A stretch of DNA of 6,509 bases, from contig JAFVCR010000010.1 of NCBI GenBank assembly GCA_017479035.1, forward strand, positions 1 through 6,509, given 5' to 3'. This stretch comes from Kiritimatiellia bacterium. GTDB lineage: Bacteria; Verrucomicrobiota; Kiritimatiellia; RFP12; UBA1067. Under the pieces are notes generated by a model. It ran no database searches. It had not been told where the DNA came from and saw only the letters and a program-made list of their open reading frames with translations. Below, in pieces: positions 1-6,373 of the stretch (within the stretch, counting starts at the first letter, position 1; every line of letters begins with the position of its first letter). The position numbers and the translations under genes were made by a program.

Positions 1-13
1 AGGAGATGCGAAA

Positions 14-1135
14 ATGAAGAAGATACTGATGGTTGCCGCATTGGCGGCAATGGTAGCGGGCGCGGCTCCGGTAGTGGAGATAACGAGCGTCCAGCAAGAA
101 TATCCGTGGACGAATACCGTGGACATTACATATACGTCTACGGGTATAACGGAGGAGAATACATACTACGTCATATTCAAGGCGCAGGATGCCTCGGGCA
201 ATGAAATAGGCGTTGTAACGAACGATCTCAAGGTGTCGCAAGGCTCTACGTGGGTTGCGCAGTGGCAGCCGCCGTTTAACGTCCGTTACGAAAACTGCAC
301 GATGACACCATACGTTTACAAGGGCGGCATGGACGACTACATGATCGTGGATCTCGAAACGTGGCAGGTGACGTACGAGTTGATGTCCGAGCAGGATGCG
401 AGCAACAAGAAATACAACACGAGCGACTACAAGACGAAAAAACTGGTGTTGCGCAAAGTCGAAGCGGGAACTTATACAATCGGGGACAATTCGGCGAGCT
501 GGGATACGCAGCACGATGTGAGCATCGGCAAGGATTTCTACATAGGCATATTCGAAGTGACGGAGGGGCAGTACAACAGGATGCTGGGCAACAACACGGG
601 TTATTCGTCCATGCTGCCGGTGAGCAATATATCGTGGATAACATTCCGTGGGAATTCTGGTGTGAATTCCGCGCCAAGCGCCGGTGCGGCACTGGCGTTG
701 AACAATAAGACGAACATGCAGTTCGATCTGCCGACGGCTTCTATGTGGGAGGTGGCGGCGCGGGCGAACACCGCAGGCAATTATGTGAACGGTTCCACGA
801 GCGCAACCATGCTTAAACGCTATGCCGTTTTCGGCGCGAGTGCAAAAGCGAATGTGGGTAGCAAAGACCCGAACGCATGGGGAATCTACGATGTTACGGG
901 CAATGTGCACGAATGGTGCCGCGACTATGCATACAACGGCGATTTGAAAACCGCGCAGACGGACGGGTTGGTGGCGATTTCGAACGGGAAGTCTTCATAT
1001 CGCGTAGTGCGCGGCGGATATTATGGGGACAACTACGAACTGGCGTGGAATACGGCACTTTCGTTCCGCCAGGAGATTGCGTCAAACAACTTACACAACG
1101 GATGGGGATTTCGCATAGCATACATCAAGCAGTGA
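14..1135 (+). CDS. Secreted SUMF1/FGE-fold protein without FGE catalytic cysteines
   Basis: A 373-residue protein whose start is set by an AGGAG Shine-Dalgarno sequence at 1-5, eight bases before the ATG. Residues 1-17 form a signal peptide (two lysines, hydrophobic core, VAGA before APVV), so it is probably periplasmic or exported. Residues about 18-140 look like a beta-rich domain (PWTNTVDITYT at 31-41). From about 144 to the end lies a formylglycine-generating-enzyme (SUMF1) domain: LRKVEAGTYTIG, EVTEGQYNRMLG (181-192), DLPTASMWEVAARA (238-251), WGIYDVTGNVHEWCRDY (289-305), VVRGGYY (331-337) and GWGFRI (363-368). In true aerobic-type FGEs the catalytic, copper-binding cysteine pair follows the RGG motif; here that stretch has none, and the only cysteines are C95 and C302. 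I infer a non-FGE member of the fold, with a structural, binding or unknown enzymatic role. A hairpin at 1236-1262 may end its transcript; what lies upstream is outside the window. Fold is near certain, function unknown. Confidence 0.88.
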   Translation: MKKILMVAALAAMVAGAAPVVEITSVQQEYPWTNTVDITYTSTGITEENTYYVIFKAQDASGNEIGVVTNDLKVSQGSTWVAQWQPPFNVRYENCTMTPYVYKGGMDDYMIVDLETWQVTYELMSEQDASNKKYNTSDYKTKKLVLRKVEAGTYTIGDNSASWDTQHDVSIGKDFYIGIFEVTEGQYNRMLGNNTGYSSMLPVSNISWITFRGNSGVNSAPSAGAALALNNKTNMQFDLPTASMWEVAARANTAGNYVNGSTSATMLKRYAVFGASAKANVGSKDPNAWGIYDVTGNVHEWCRDYAYNGDLKTAQTDGLVAISNGKSSYRVVRGGYYGDNYELAWNTALSFRQEIASNNLHNGWGFRIAYIKQ

Positions 1136-1143
1136 TGCGATTT

Positions 1144-1178
1144 CACACTGCAAACTACAAACTGCACACTGCAAACTA
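1144..1178. repeat. Heptanucleotide tandem repeat, five units
   Basis: Five consecutive 7-base units begin nine bases after the stop codon of the SUMF1 gene: CACACTG, CAAACTA, CAAACTG, CACACTG, CAAACTA, followed by a decayed CAAGAGA. Read at a larger scale, the 17-mer CACACTGCAAACTACAA occurs twice (1144-1160 and 1165-1181) with period 21. It is AC-rich and unlike the GC-rich coding sequence on either side. No protein start or RNA fold explains it; I read it as an intergenic short-sequence repeat of unknown role. Confidence 0.75.
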
Positions 1179-1235
1179 CAAGAGAGGGGAGGTGGCGTAT
1201 AGGTTGTATAGAGGTCTTTACATGTTAGTAGTACG

Positions 1236-1262
1236 AACGGCGGGAGCGATGCTTCCGCCGTT
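1236..1262 (+). terminator. Strong GC-rich hairpin, possible terminator of the SUMF1 gene
   Basis: A 12-base-pair stem with one G-T wobble (AACGGCGGGAGC pairing with GCTTCCGCCGTT) encloses the three-base loop GAT. It lies about 100 bases after the SUMF1 stop and about 45 bases before the next promoter, which is where a terminator would be expected. The following bases are TTATATGCGTATT on the top strand after the stem begins to close, so the T tract is weak. It may instead be a Rho-independent terminator of low efficiency, an mRNA 3' end stabiliser, or a structured spacer. Confidence 0.45.
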
Positions 1263-1306
1263 ATATGCGTATTGCAAAGAGCGATGAAAATAATTAGCGA
1301 AATGTG

Positions 1307-1335
1307 TTGCCACGCAAGGGGATATGTGCTAAAAT
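1307..1335 (+). promoter_or_regulatory. Extended -10 sigma70-type promoter of the exbB-exbD-tonB operon
   Basis: The -35 box TTGCCA (1307-1312) and the -10 box TAAAAT (1330-1335) are separated by exactly 17 bases. A TG dinucleotide at 1327-1328 sits one base before the -10 box, giving the extended form TGCTAAAAT. The predicted start of transcription is near 1342, leaving a leader of about 26 bases that carries the GGAG ribosome binding site (1358-1361), six bases before the ATG at 1368. No operator palindrome such as a Fur box is evident around it. Confidence 0.7.
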
Positions 1336-1367
1336 TAACGCCGTTTCCAAAAGTTCCGGAGTGTTGA

Positions 1368-2078
1368 ATGGGTACGTTAATAAGCGGTTTCTGGGTGTCG
1401 AGTTTCATAGGCAAGGCGATAGTGCTGGTGCAGATCGCGGGCAGTGTGATACTGCTTGCGGTGGTGCTGGGCAAGATACGCGCCTTTGCCGCGGTGCGTG
1501 CGTCCACGCGGCGCATCGGGCACGACATAATGGGAGGGGAGGATTCGCTGTCGTATTATCTGGCGCGGCATCATTCATCGGGCAGTGCGATAGAGAACAT
1601 ATACACGGCCTGTTGCGACAGGTTGTTCAATTTGCTTTCGCCGGAGAAGCGGCGTGCGATAGCGGCATCCACGGTTGCGCAGAACGAGCCTGCCGCGCTC
1701 ACGCGCCACGAAATGAATCTTGTGCAATCCATCTGCGACCAGAAACTCGACGACGAGGAGATAGCATTGGAGCGCGGGATGGGGATTGTGACTTCCATTG
1801 TGGCACTTGCGCCGATGCTGGGGCTGCTTGGGACGGTGTGGGGGGTTCTCGATGCGTTTGCGGCGATTGGCGAGACGGGGTCTGCGTCGATTGCGAATAT
1901 GGCTCCTGCGATTTCAAGCGCGCTTGTTACAACGGTCGTGGGGCTTTTGGTGGCGATTCCCGGCGTGGTGATGGATTCGGTGTTGCGGGCGCGCATGCGC
2001 AAAATAATGAGCGACCTCGAAGGCTTTGCGGACGACCTCATGGGCCGTATCGCGCTGGAGTATCAAGGGCGGAATTGA
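1368..2078 (+). CDS. exbB: MotA/TolQ/ExbB-family proton channel protein
   Basis: A 236-residue inner-membrane protein of the size usual for ExbB and TolQ. It would form the proton-conducting channel that, with ExbD, energises TonB (or TolA). Three transmembrane helices are visible: about 13-35, 139-163 and 181-203, with a long cytoplasmic segment between the first and second, as in the family. The family signature spans the second and third helices: GLLGTVWGV (152-160) and AISSALVTTVVGLLVAIP (181-198). The start is fixed by GGAG at 1358-1361 and by the promoter upstream. It is the first gene of an operon with the ExbD gene (16 bases between) and a TonB-like gene. ExbB versus TolQ cannot be settled from the sequence alone, but the TonB-like partner, and the absence of TolA, TolB or Pal, favour ExbB. 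Confidence 0.9.
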   Translation: MGTLISGFWVSSFIGKAIVLVQIAGSVILLAVVLGKIRAFAAVRASTRRIGHDIMGGEDSLSYYLARHHSSGSAIENIYTACCDRLFNLLSPEKRRAIAASTVAQNEPAALTRHEMNLVQSICDQKLDDEEIALERGMGIVTSIVALAPMLGLLGTVWGVLDAFAAIGETGSASIANMAPAISSALVTTVVGLLVAIPGVVMDSVLRARMRKIMSDLEGFADDLMGRIALEYQGRN

Positions 2079-2094
2079 CGGCGGGGGCGAACAC

Positions 2095-2508
2095 ATGAGA
2101 TCGCGGAAAAGACGTGCGCGGCAGGATCGCGCAAGAGCGGAGATCAACATGAACTCCCTCATCGACCTCACGTTCCTGCTGCTGGTGACGTTCATGATAA
2201 CCCTGCCCGCGCTGGAGATGGGAGTTTCGATAATCCTGCCGAAAGGCAAGACGGATCAGCTCCCGCTGAAGGAAAACAAGGCGCATCAGATAACGCTGGA
2301 CTACGAGAAGAAACTCTATTTCGACAAGTCCCCGGTGTCGTTGGACGAGTTGGAAAAACTCCTTGCCGAGAAGGTGGCAGAAGATCCCGACATGCCCGTT
2401 CTGGTGAGGGGCGACGAGCGGCTGGAATACGGCGAAATCATGGACGTGGTGAAGAGCGTATACAAGTGCAAAGTACGTAGGATGTCGCTAGTGACGGTGG
2501 ACAAGTGA
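2095..2508 (+). CDS. exbD: ExbD/TolR-family biopolymer transport protein
   Basis: A 137-residue single-pass protein, the usual length for ExbD. Residues 1-16 are a very basic cytoplasmic tail (RSRKRRARQ). The membrane helix runs from about 20 to 40 and contains the family motif INMNSLIDLTFLLL, where D24 is the equivalent of the essential proton-carrying aspartate (D25 in E. coli ExbD). Residues about 44-137 are the periplasmic domain, with the family pattern of LYFDKSPVSLDELEKLL followed by PVLVRGDERLEYGEIMDVV. I chose the ATG at 2095 over an earlier in-frame ATG at 2026, because the earlier one lies inside the ExbB gene and adds residues with no match to the family. Its Shine-Dalgarno is weak (GGGGG at 2083-2087), so translation is probably coupled to ExbB. 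It would act in a complex with the ExbB pentamer. Confidence 0.9.
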   Translation: MRSRKRRARQDRARAEINMNSLIDLTFLLLVTFMITLPALEMGVSIILPKGKTDQLPLKENKAHQITLDYEKKLYFDKSPVSLDELEKLLAEKVAEDPDMPVLVRGDERLEYGEIMDVVKSVYKCKVRRMSLVTVDK

Positions 2509-2517
2509 GGGTGCAGG

Positions 2518-2886
2518 GTGAGGCTTTTCGAGGACATATTGCACGGCGCGGAGAAAGAAGCCGCAAATCCGTTGAACCGCAAGACGCTGCTTGACGCGGC
2601 GGTGGCGCACGGTATTTTGCTGGCGGCGGCGCTGGCGTGTTCGTCGTGCACGTCCTCGCCGCAGGAGACGATCGTCCCGATAGATATGACAATAGTCCTG
2701 CCGCCGCCGCCCGAAGAGGAAGTGCAGCAGGAGCCGGAAATCGTGAAGAAGGTGGAAGAGCCGCCGCCGCAACTTGACGACAAACTCGATGCAGTCGAGA
2801 AAAAGGTGGAAAAGCCCAAGCCGCCGGAAGAGAAAAAGGAAGAGAAGAAAAAAGAAGAGCCGCCGCCAAAGCCGAAGAAGGTGTAA
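2518..2886 (+). CDS. N-terminal half of TonB-like protein: membrane anchor and linker
   Basis: This 122-residue piece starts at GTG 2518, with GAGG (2507-2510) seven bases upstream overlapping the ExbD stop codon, which suggests translational coupling. Residues 1-22 are cytoplasmic. Residues about 23-42 are the membrane helix, with H31 in AVAHGILLAAA matching the conserved histidine of the TonB anchor (H20 in E. coli) that is needed for contact with ExbB and ExbD. From residue 60 the chain is a PPPPEEE and KKEEKKKEEPPPKPKK linker suited to crossing the periplasm. The bases 2826-2859 are an unbroken 34-base purine run. C41 and C44 follow the hydrophobic stretch; ALAC is a poor lipobox, so lipidation seems unlikely. 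On its own this half can dock with ExbB-ExbD but has no receptor-binding domain. Confidence 0.7.
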   Translation: MRLFEDILHGAEKEAANPLNRKTLLDAAVAHGILLAAALACSSCTSSPQETIVPIDMTIVLPPPPEEEVQQEPEIVKKVEEPPPQLDDKLDAVEKKVEKPKPPEEKKEEKKKEEPPPKPKKV

Positions 2887-2892
2887 AAGCCT

Positions 2893-3345
2893 GTGGTGGT
2901 GGACAAGTCCGTAGTGGTGAAAGGCGAGAAGCCGAAGCCGCCACCGAAAGTGCCAACCTCCACAATCAAAACGAACGAGAAACCTCTTTCCGAAGCCGAT
3001 ATTCTAAAGGCTCTGGGCGGTGGCGCGCGGCCTGGCGCGACCAATTCACTTCCTAAAAACGAAGGCGAAAGATGCTTCGGCGTGATAAAACGCACCATCG
3101 ACCGCGAGTGGAGCCGAGAGTCGTTCACATGGTATGCCGGGCTGCGCAGCGGCATCGTGGAAATACAATTGGGCAAGGACGGCACGCTGCGCGGCTGGCG
3201 GCTGGCCGGCACCACAGGTTCTGCCGAAGTGGACAATTCAATCCGCCGCGCGATGACGCGCATCGAACGTTTCCACGGGCTCACAGCCACGTTCATTTCC
3301 ACCTATCCGGTGATTTCGATCGAACTCAAACCCGTGGGAAGGTAG
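2893..3345 (+). CDS. C-terminal half of TonB-like protein: receptor-binding domain
   Basis: A 150-residue piece if started at GTG 2893, the first of three GTG codons in a row; GAAGAAGG at 2874-2881 lies eleven bases upstream, a poor but possible restart signal. Residues 1-20 continue the proline/lysine linker. The segment LSEADILKALGGGA (32-45) is a short conserved-looking helix, and residues about 60-150 form a TonB/TolA C-terminal domain: VIKRTIDREW (64-73), GIVEIQLGKDGTLRGWRL (87-104), TTGSAEVDNSIRRAM (107-121) and ISIELKP (141-147). This domain normally contacts the TonB box of outer-membrane receptors. It has no signal peptide or membrane segment, so as a separate product it would stay in the cytoplasm and could not work in its usual place. 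Confidence 0.65.
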   Translation: MVVDKSVVVKGEKPKPPPKVPTSTIKTNEKPLSEADILKALGGGARPGATNSLPKNEGERCFGVIKRTIDREWSRESFTWYAGLRSGIVEIQLGKDGTLRGWRLAGTTGSAEVDNSIRRAMTRIERFHGLTATFISTYPVISIELKPVGR

Positions 3346-3354
3346 CGGGTGGAA

Positions 3355-4584
3355 TCAGCGGGCGAGCCGCTCCAGCGTAGTGCGGATAACGGGGTTGGCG
3401 TGGGGGGAGGAGAGGTATTGGCGGGCATCCTGCCAAACATCGGGATCGCCACGGCGTGCACGCGCCACGAGTTCCGCTTCGAGGCGGATTCGCTCACGCA
3501 GACGCGACGACGGATGCCATGCTTCCACGATTCTGGCGTTTTCCTCCTCCGTGCGGTCTTTGTGGCATTGCGCACATGCGGACGCGCCGCCGTAGTCAAG
3601 CGCCAAGCGCGGATCGGGAGGACGGAATGAATGGTCGGAATGCTTGATGCGCGCGAAAGACGTCTTGGGCATGTGGCAGTCCGTGCAGGAGGGGAGAGGG
3701 CGGGCTGGATCGGACGATTGAGATTTGTGGCGGGAGTGGGAAGCGTCGGCGAGTTTGTCCGCATGGCATTGGGTGCAGGATGTGATGGAATCGGTCTTGG
3801 TGCGGCCTGACGTGGTATGGCAGGAGAGGCACGTTGGCGTTTGGGATGCAGCGTTTGCAGTGCGGAGGCATGGCGACATGAGAAAACGCGTCCAGGTGTA
3901 GTACTCGCCGAGGTCGCGGCCGTCCGCAGTGAAGTCGATGTCTTCCAATGCCACGAGTTCGCCGTCGCGATAAGTTTTGGAGTGGCAGGATTTGCACGAG
4001 GTTGCGTCGAGGCGCGTGGCGGGGCAAAGCAGCGGAAATTTGGTGTGGGGGCGCAACGGGCCGTGGCAGCCTTCGCAGGTGATGGTAGGCTCGAGCCACG
4101 TTGTGGAGAAGGTGCCGTCTGCGGGGGAGAAGTTTGCCCACGATGGGGAGACGTGGCACTGCATGCAGTTGGAGTTGAAGGTGAAAGCGTCATGAGTCCA
4201 GTGGAGGGGAGCGTCGCCAGGGATCCAGTCGCGCACCATAGAGTCGGGCATGGAATACCATTCTTTGCGCCGCAGATCCCACGCCCACGGCATGGTCTGC
4301 AAACGGCCGCCCGGCATGGCGCGGAGATATTGCACGATGTTCGTGCGGCCTATGGCCCACAGGCTGGAGGGGATTTCGTTGGTGGCGGCGCGGAACTGCA
4401 TCGCGTGCGGAGAAGTGCGCCAGAGTTCGTATTCTTTTTCGTGGCAGGCGCGGCACGAAATGCTGCCGGCGTATTCCGGCCCCGTGGCGGCATCGTAGCC
4501 GCGCCACGCCACCCATGAAACAATGCCCAAGGCGAGTGCGAGCATCAGCGCGGGCGCAAGATTCTTTTTCTTCTTTTCTGCCAT
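3355..4584 (-). CDS. Octaheme c-type cytochrome, membrane anchored
   Basis: A 409-residue protein with eight CxxCH heme c attachment motifs: CRACH (44-48), CMQCH (140-144), CEGCH (170-174), CKSCH (197-201), CLSCH (252-256), CTQCH (270-274), CTDCH (300-304) and CAQCH (337-341). Residues 10-27 are an uncleaved signal anchor or signal peptide after a KKKK stretch, placing the hemes in the periplasm. The text around the motifs (CHEKEYELWRTSPHAMQ, CEGCHGP, CTDCHMPKTSF then DHSFRPPDPRL) resembles the cytochrome c554-like multiheme proteins that often carry HEAT or TPR repeats at the C-terminus. Here only what may be one HEAT-like unit remains (DVWQDARQYLSS to IRTTLERLAR), so it looks short for that group. 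It would transfer electrons; the partner is unknown. An in-frame GTG at 4593 is an alternative start; neither start has a strong Shine-Dalgarno. It follows the sulfatase by 19 bases in the same operon. Confidence 0.88.
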   Translation of the reverse strand: MAEKKKKNLAPALMLALALGIVSWVAWRGYDAATGPEYAGSISCRACHEKEYELWRTSPHAMQFRAATNEIPSSLWAIGRTNIVQYLRAMPGGRLQTMPWAWDLRRKEWYSMPDSMVRDWIPGDAPLHWTHDAFTFNSNCMQCHVSPSWANFSPADGTFSTTWLEPTITCEGCHGPLRPHTKFPLLCPATRLDATSCKSCHSKTYRDGELVALEDIDFTADGRDLGEYYTWTRFLMSPCLRTANAASQTPTCLSCHTTSGRTKTDSITSCTQCHADKLADASHSRHKSQSSDPARPLPSCTDCHMPKTSFARIKHSDHSFRPPDPRLALDYGGASACAQCHKDRTEEENARIVEAWHPSSRLRERIRLEAELVARARRGDPDVWQDARQYLSSPHANPVIRTTLERLAR

Positions 4585-4603
4585 GCTTCGCACTTTGTCC
4601 GGT

Positions 4604-6367
4604 TCATTCGATCCATGCAGGTTTTACGTTGCGCAAATCGCCTTGCGGGAGCCAGTCGGGCACGAGATAGCGAGCGCGTTCCGTTTCGTAGAGGGATTTG
4701 AGAGACTCGAAAACGGTTTTGTAGTCGGGATCGGCGGCGCGGTTCACAAGTTGGAGAGGATCGGCGGCGTTGTCGATGAGCAACCATTCGTCGGAGAAAG
4801 TGAAAGGTTTGCCTTGCGGCCAGTTGCGGTTTTTGGCGAATCGCGCAAACGTCCAGCGGCTGGTGCGCAGGCCGTCGTGGCGGGGTGCGTTGTGCTCGCC
4901 GGGGTTTTCGTAGAAGGCGTAGTAGAGCGGGCGATCTTCAAAGGCATCATCCGTGCCGGTGGTGAAAAGCGGCGAGAGGTCGCGGCCTTGCATACCGGCT
5001 TTTTTCGCTTCTTCGTCCAGTCCGGCGAGATGGCAGAATGTGGGGCCGTAGTCGATATTCTGCACCATTGCAGTGGAGCGCGTGCCGGCTTTTATGCGGC
5101 CTGGCCAACGCATTACGAGCGGCATGCGGAAGCTTTCTTCGAGGATCCAGCGTTTGTCGTACATGCCGTGTTCGCCGGTGTAGAAGCCTTGATCGCCGCA
5201 ATACACCACGAGGGTGTCGCGCGAGAGCGAGTGTGCATCCAGATAATCAAGGATGGTGCCGATGGATTCGTCCACCGCCATGATGGTGCCGAGGTAGTCT
5301 TCGAGATAAGTCCGCCAACGCCACACGGCGAGCTTTTCGGGGTCTTTGAGTTCGCCAGATTTCACGCGTTCGATCAAGTCCCGCGTGCGAGCGGCGTGGT
5401 AGCGCACCCATTCGGTTTTTTGCGCGCGATCCATGCGTTGCAGTTCGCCGAGGCGCCAGAGATAGCCGGGGATTTCCACGGTTTGGCACACTTCCCGGTC
5501 GGCGATATAAGGAGTGAAGTCGTCCGTGCCGAGGTCATCGCGCAAAAGGTCTTTGTTTGCGGGATCGGTGAAGAATTCCGGCGGCAGGATGTGTTCGTCG
5601 CTCCACACGGCGAAGTGGTGGGAGATTGTTTGTTCGTTGAGGAGCATTGATGCGGGGCGGTTGGCGTATTCGTCGAAGAACGTAGCCGGCGGCTCGAGCG
5701 CGGCGAGGTATTCTTTGGCTTTGCCGAGATGCCTTGGCGCGGGCAGCCAAGGGCGGTGGGGTGCTTTGTGCGCCACTACTAGCGCGAAGGGTTTTGCTTT
5801 GTCGCGGTTATCGAGCCAGTCGAGGGCTTTGCTGGTTGTGATGTCCGTAGAATATCCGGGCACGCGTTTGCGCCGCCACGACGAATACGCCGCGCCATTG
5901 CCGTCCGCGCCGGCGGGCAGGTCGAAGTAGTCGGGATTGTAGTATTCGCCTTGGTTCCAGAAGATTTCCCAATGGTCGAAGCCAGTGGGTTTGGAGTCCA
6001 GATGCCACTTGCCTATGAGCGCGGTCTGGTAGCCGGCGGCTTGCAGGATTTTGGGGAAGGTGGGTTGCGAGCCGTCGAACGCGGGGCCGCCGTTGTAGAG
6101 GTATGCGTTGCGGTGCGAGTGGCGGCCTGTGTATATGGTCGCGCGCGAGGGGCCGCACAGCGAGTTGCCGCAGTAGGAGCGGTCGAACACCATGCCTTCG
6201 TTTGCAAGGCGGCGGAAATTGGGGAAGGGGACGGGAGAGTCTCCAGCGGAAGTGCCGAAAGCCTGCACGGCGTGGTCGTCGGTGATTATAAAAAGTATAT
6301 TGGGCCTGTCGTTTGCCAACAGGGATATTGATATAGCAGCAGCAGTGGTGGCCAAAAATAGTTTCAT
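4604..6367 (-). CDS. Secreted S1-family sulfatase
   Basis: A 587-residue arylsulfatase-type enzyme that would hydrolyse sulfate esters, probably on a polysaccharide or glycosaminoglycan. Residues 1-18 are a signal peptide. Visible active-site elements: D30 and D31 in IITDDHA (metal), C71 in CGPSR (71-75), which is converted to formylglycine by an FGE or anSME, K120 and H122 in GKWHL, HKAPHRPW (200-207), D392 and Q393 in CGDQG (metal), H400 and K405. The end (about 500-587) has the DUF4976-type sulfatase tail, with EWLLIDNAADPLQLVN. DDHA, SLCGPSRA and KAPHRPW resemble the clades that hold N-acetylglucosamine-6-sulfatases and iduronate-2-sulfatase-like enzymes; substrate is not determined. An in-frame ATG at 6385 lies inside the promoter spacer, so I use the ATG at 6367, which also gives a normal signal peptide. 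It is the first gene of an operon with the cytochrome. Confidence 0.93.
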   Translation of the reverse strand: MKLFLATTAAAISISLLANDRPNILFIITDDHAVQAFGTSAGDSPVPFPNFRRLANEGMVFDRSYCGNSLCGPSRATIYTGRHSHRNAYLYNGGPAFDGSQPTFPKILQAAGYQTALIGKWHLDSKPTGFDHWEIFWNQGEYYNPDYFDLPAGADGNGAAYSSWRRKRVPGYSTDITTSKALDWLDNRDKAKPFALVVAHKAPHRPWLPAPRHLGKAKEYLAALEPPATFFDEYANRPASMLLNEQTISHHFAVWSDEHILPPEFFTDPANKDLLRDDLGTDDFTPYIADREVCQTVEIPGYLWRLGELQRMDRAQKTEWVRYHAARTRDLIERVKSGELKDPEKLAVWRWRTYLEDYLGTIMAVDESIGTILDYLDAHSLSRDTLVVYCGDQGFYTGEHGMYDKRWILEESFRMPLVMRWPGRIKAGTRSTAMVQNIDYGPTFCHLAGLDEEAKKAGMQGRDLSPLFTTGTDDAFEDRPLYYAFYENPGEHNAPRHDGLRTSRWTFARFAKNRNWPQGKPFTFSDEWLLIDNAADPLQLVNRAADPDYKTVFESLKSLYETERARYLVPDWLPQGDLRNVKPAWIE

Positions 6368-6373
6368 GGGGCG

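Larger units (their letters stand above)
2518..3345 (+). pseudogene. tonB: TonB-like energy transducer interrupted by one in-frame TAA codon
   Basis: Read through the TAA codon at 2884-2886, this is one continuous frame of 275 sense-plus-stop codons with the complete TonB order: cytoplasmic tail, membrane anchor, proline/lysine/glutamate linker, and C-terminal receptor-binding domain. The linker continues in the same frame and in the same style on both sides of the stop (PPPKPKKV before it, KPVVVDKSVVV and then KPKPPPK after it), so a single base substitution in a GAA, AAA or CAA codon accounts for the break. It may be a recent nonsense mutation, a strain polymorphism, or a sequencing or assembly error. 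TAA followed by AAG is not a context known for efficient readthrough. TonB is expected here as the third gene after ExbB and ExbD, nine bases after the ExbD stop. The two halves are described separately below. Confidence 0.75.

Noticed and set aside
2845..2860. AAA-AAA slippery run in the TonB linker as a programmed frameshift
   Set aside because: Both halves of the gene are in the same reading frame, so a frameshift would not bypass the TAA and then restore the frame without a second shift.
2316..3302. Long open frame on the minus strand opposite exbD and tonB
   Set aside because: It is serine- and phenylalanine-rich low-complexity sequence mirroring the purine-rich TonB linker; the + strand has clear family motifs.
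2893..3345. The TonB C-terminal half as a normal independent gene
   Set aside because: It has no export signal or membrane helix, begins in the middle of a linker at a GTG triplet, and has only a distant ribosome binding site.
3357..3371. AGCGG/CCGCT hairpin at the cytochrome 3' end as a terminator
   Set aside because: Only five base pairs, lies within the coding sequence, and has no T tract.
3303..4193. Minus-strand frame overlapping the cytochrome gene
   Set aside because: Composition is proline, serine and arginine rich without motifs; the overlapping frame carries eight heme motifs.
4523..5650. Long + strand frame opposite the sulfatase
   Set aside because: It is the antisense shadow of a GC-rich gene; the minus strand encodes the complete sulfatase active site.
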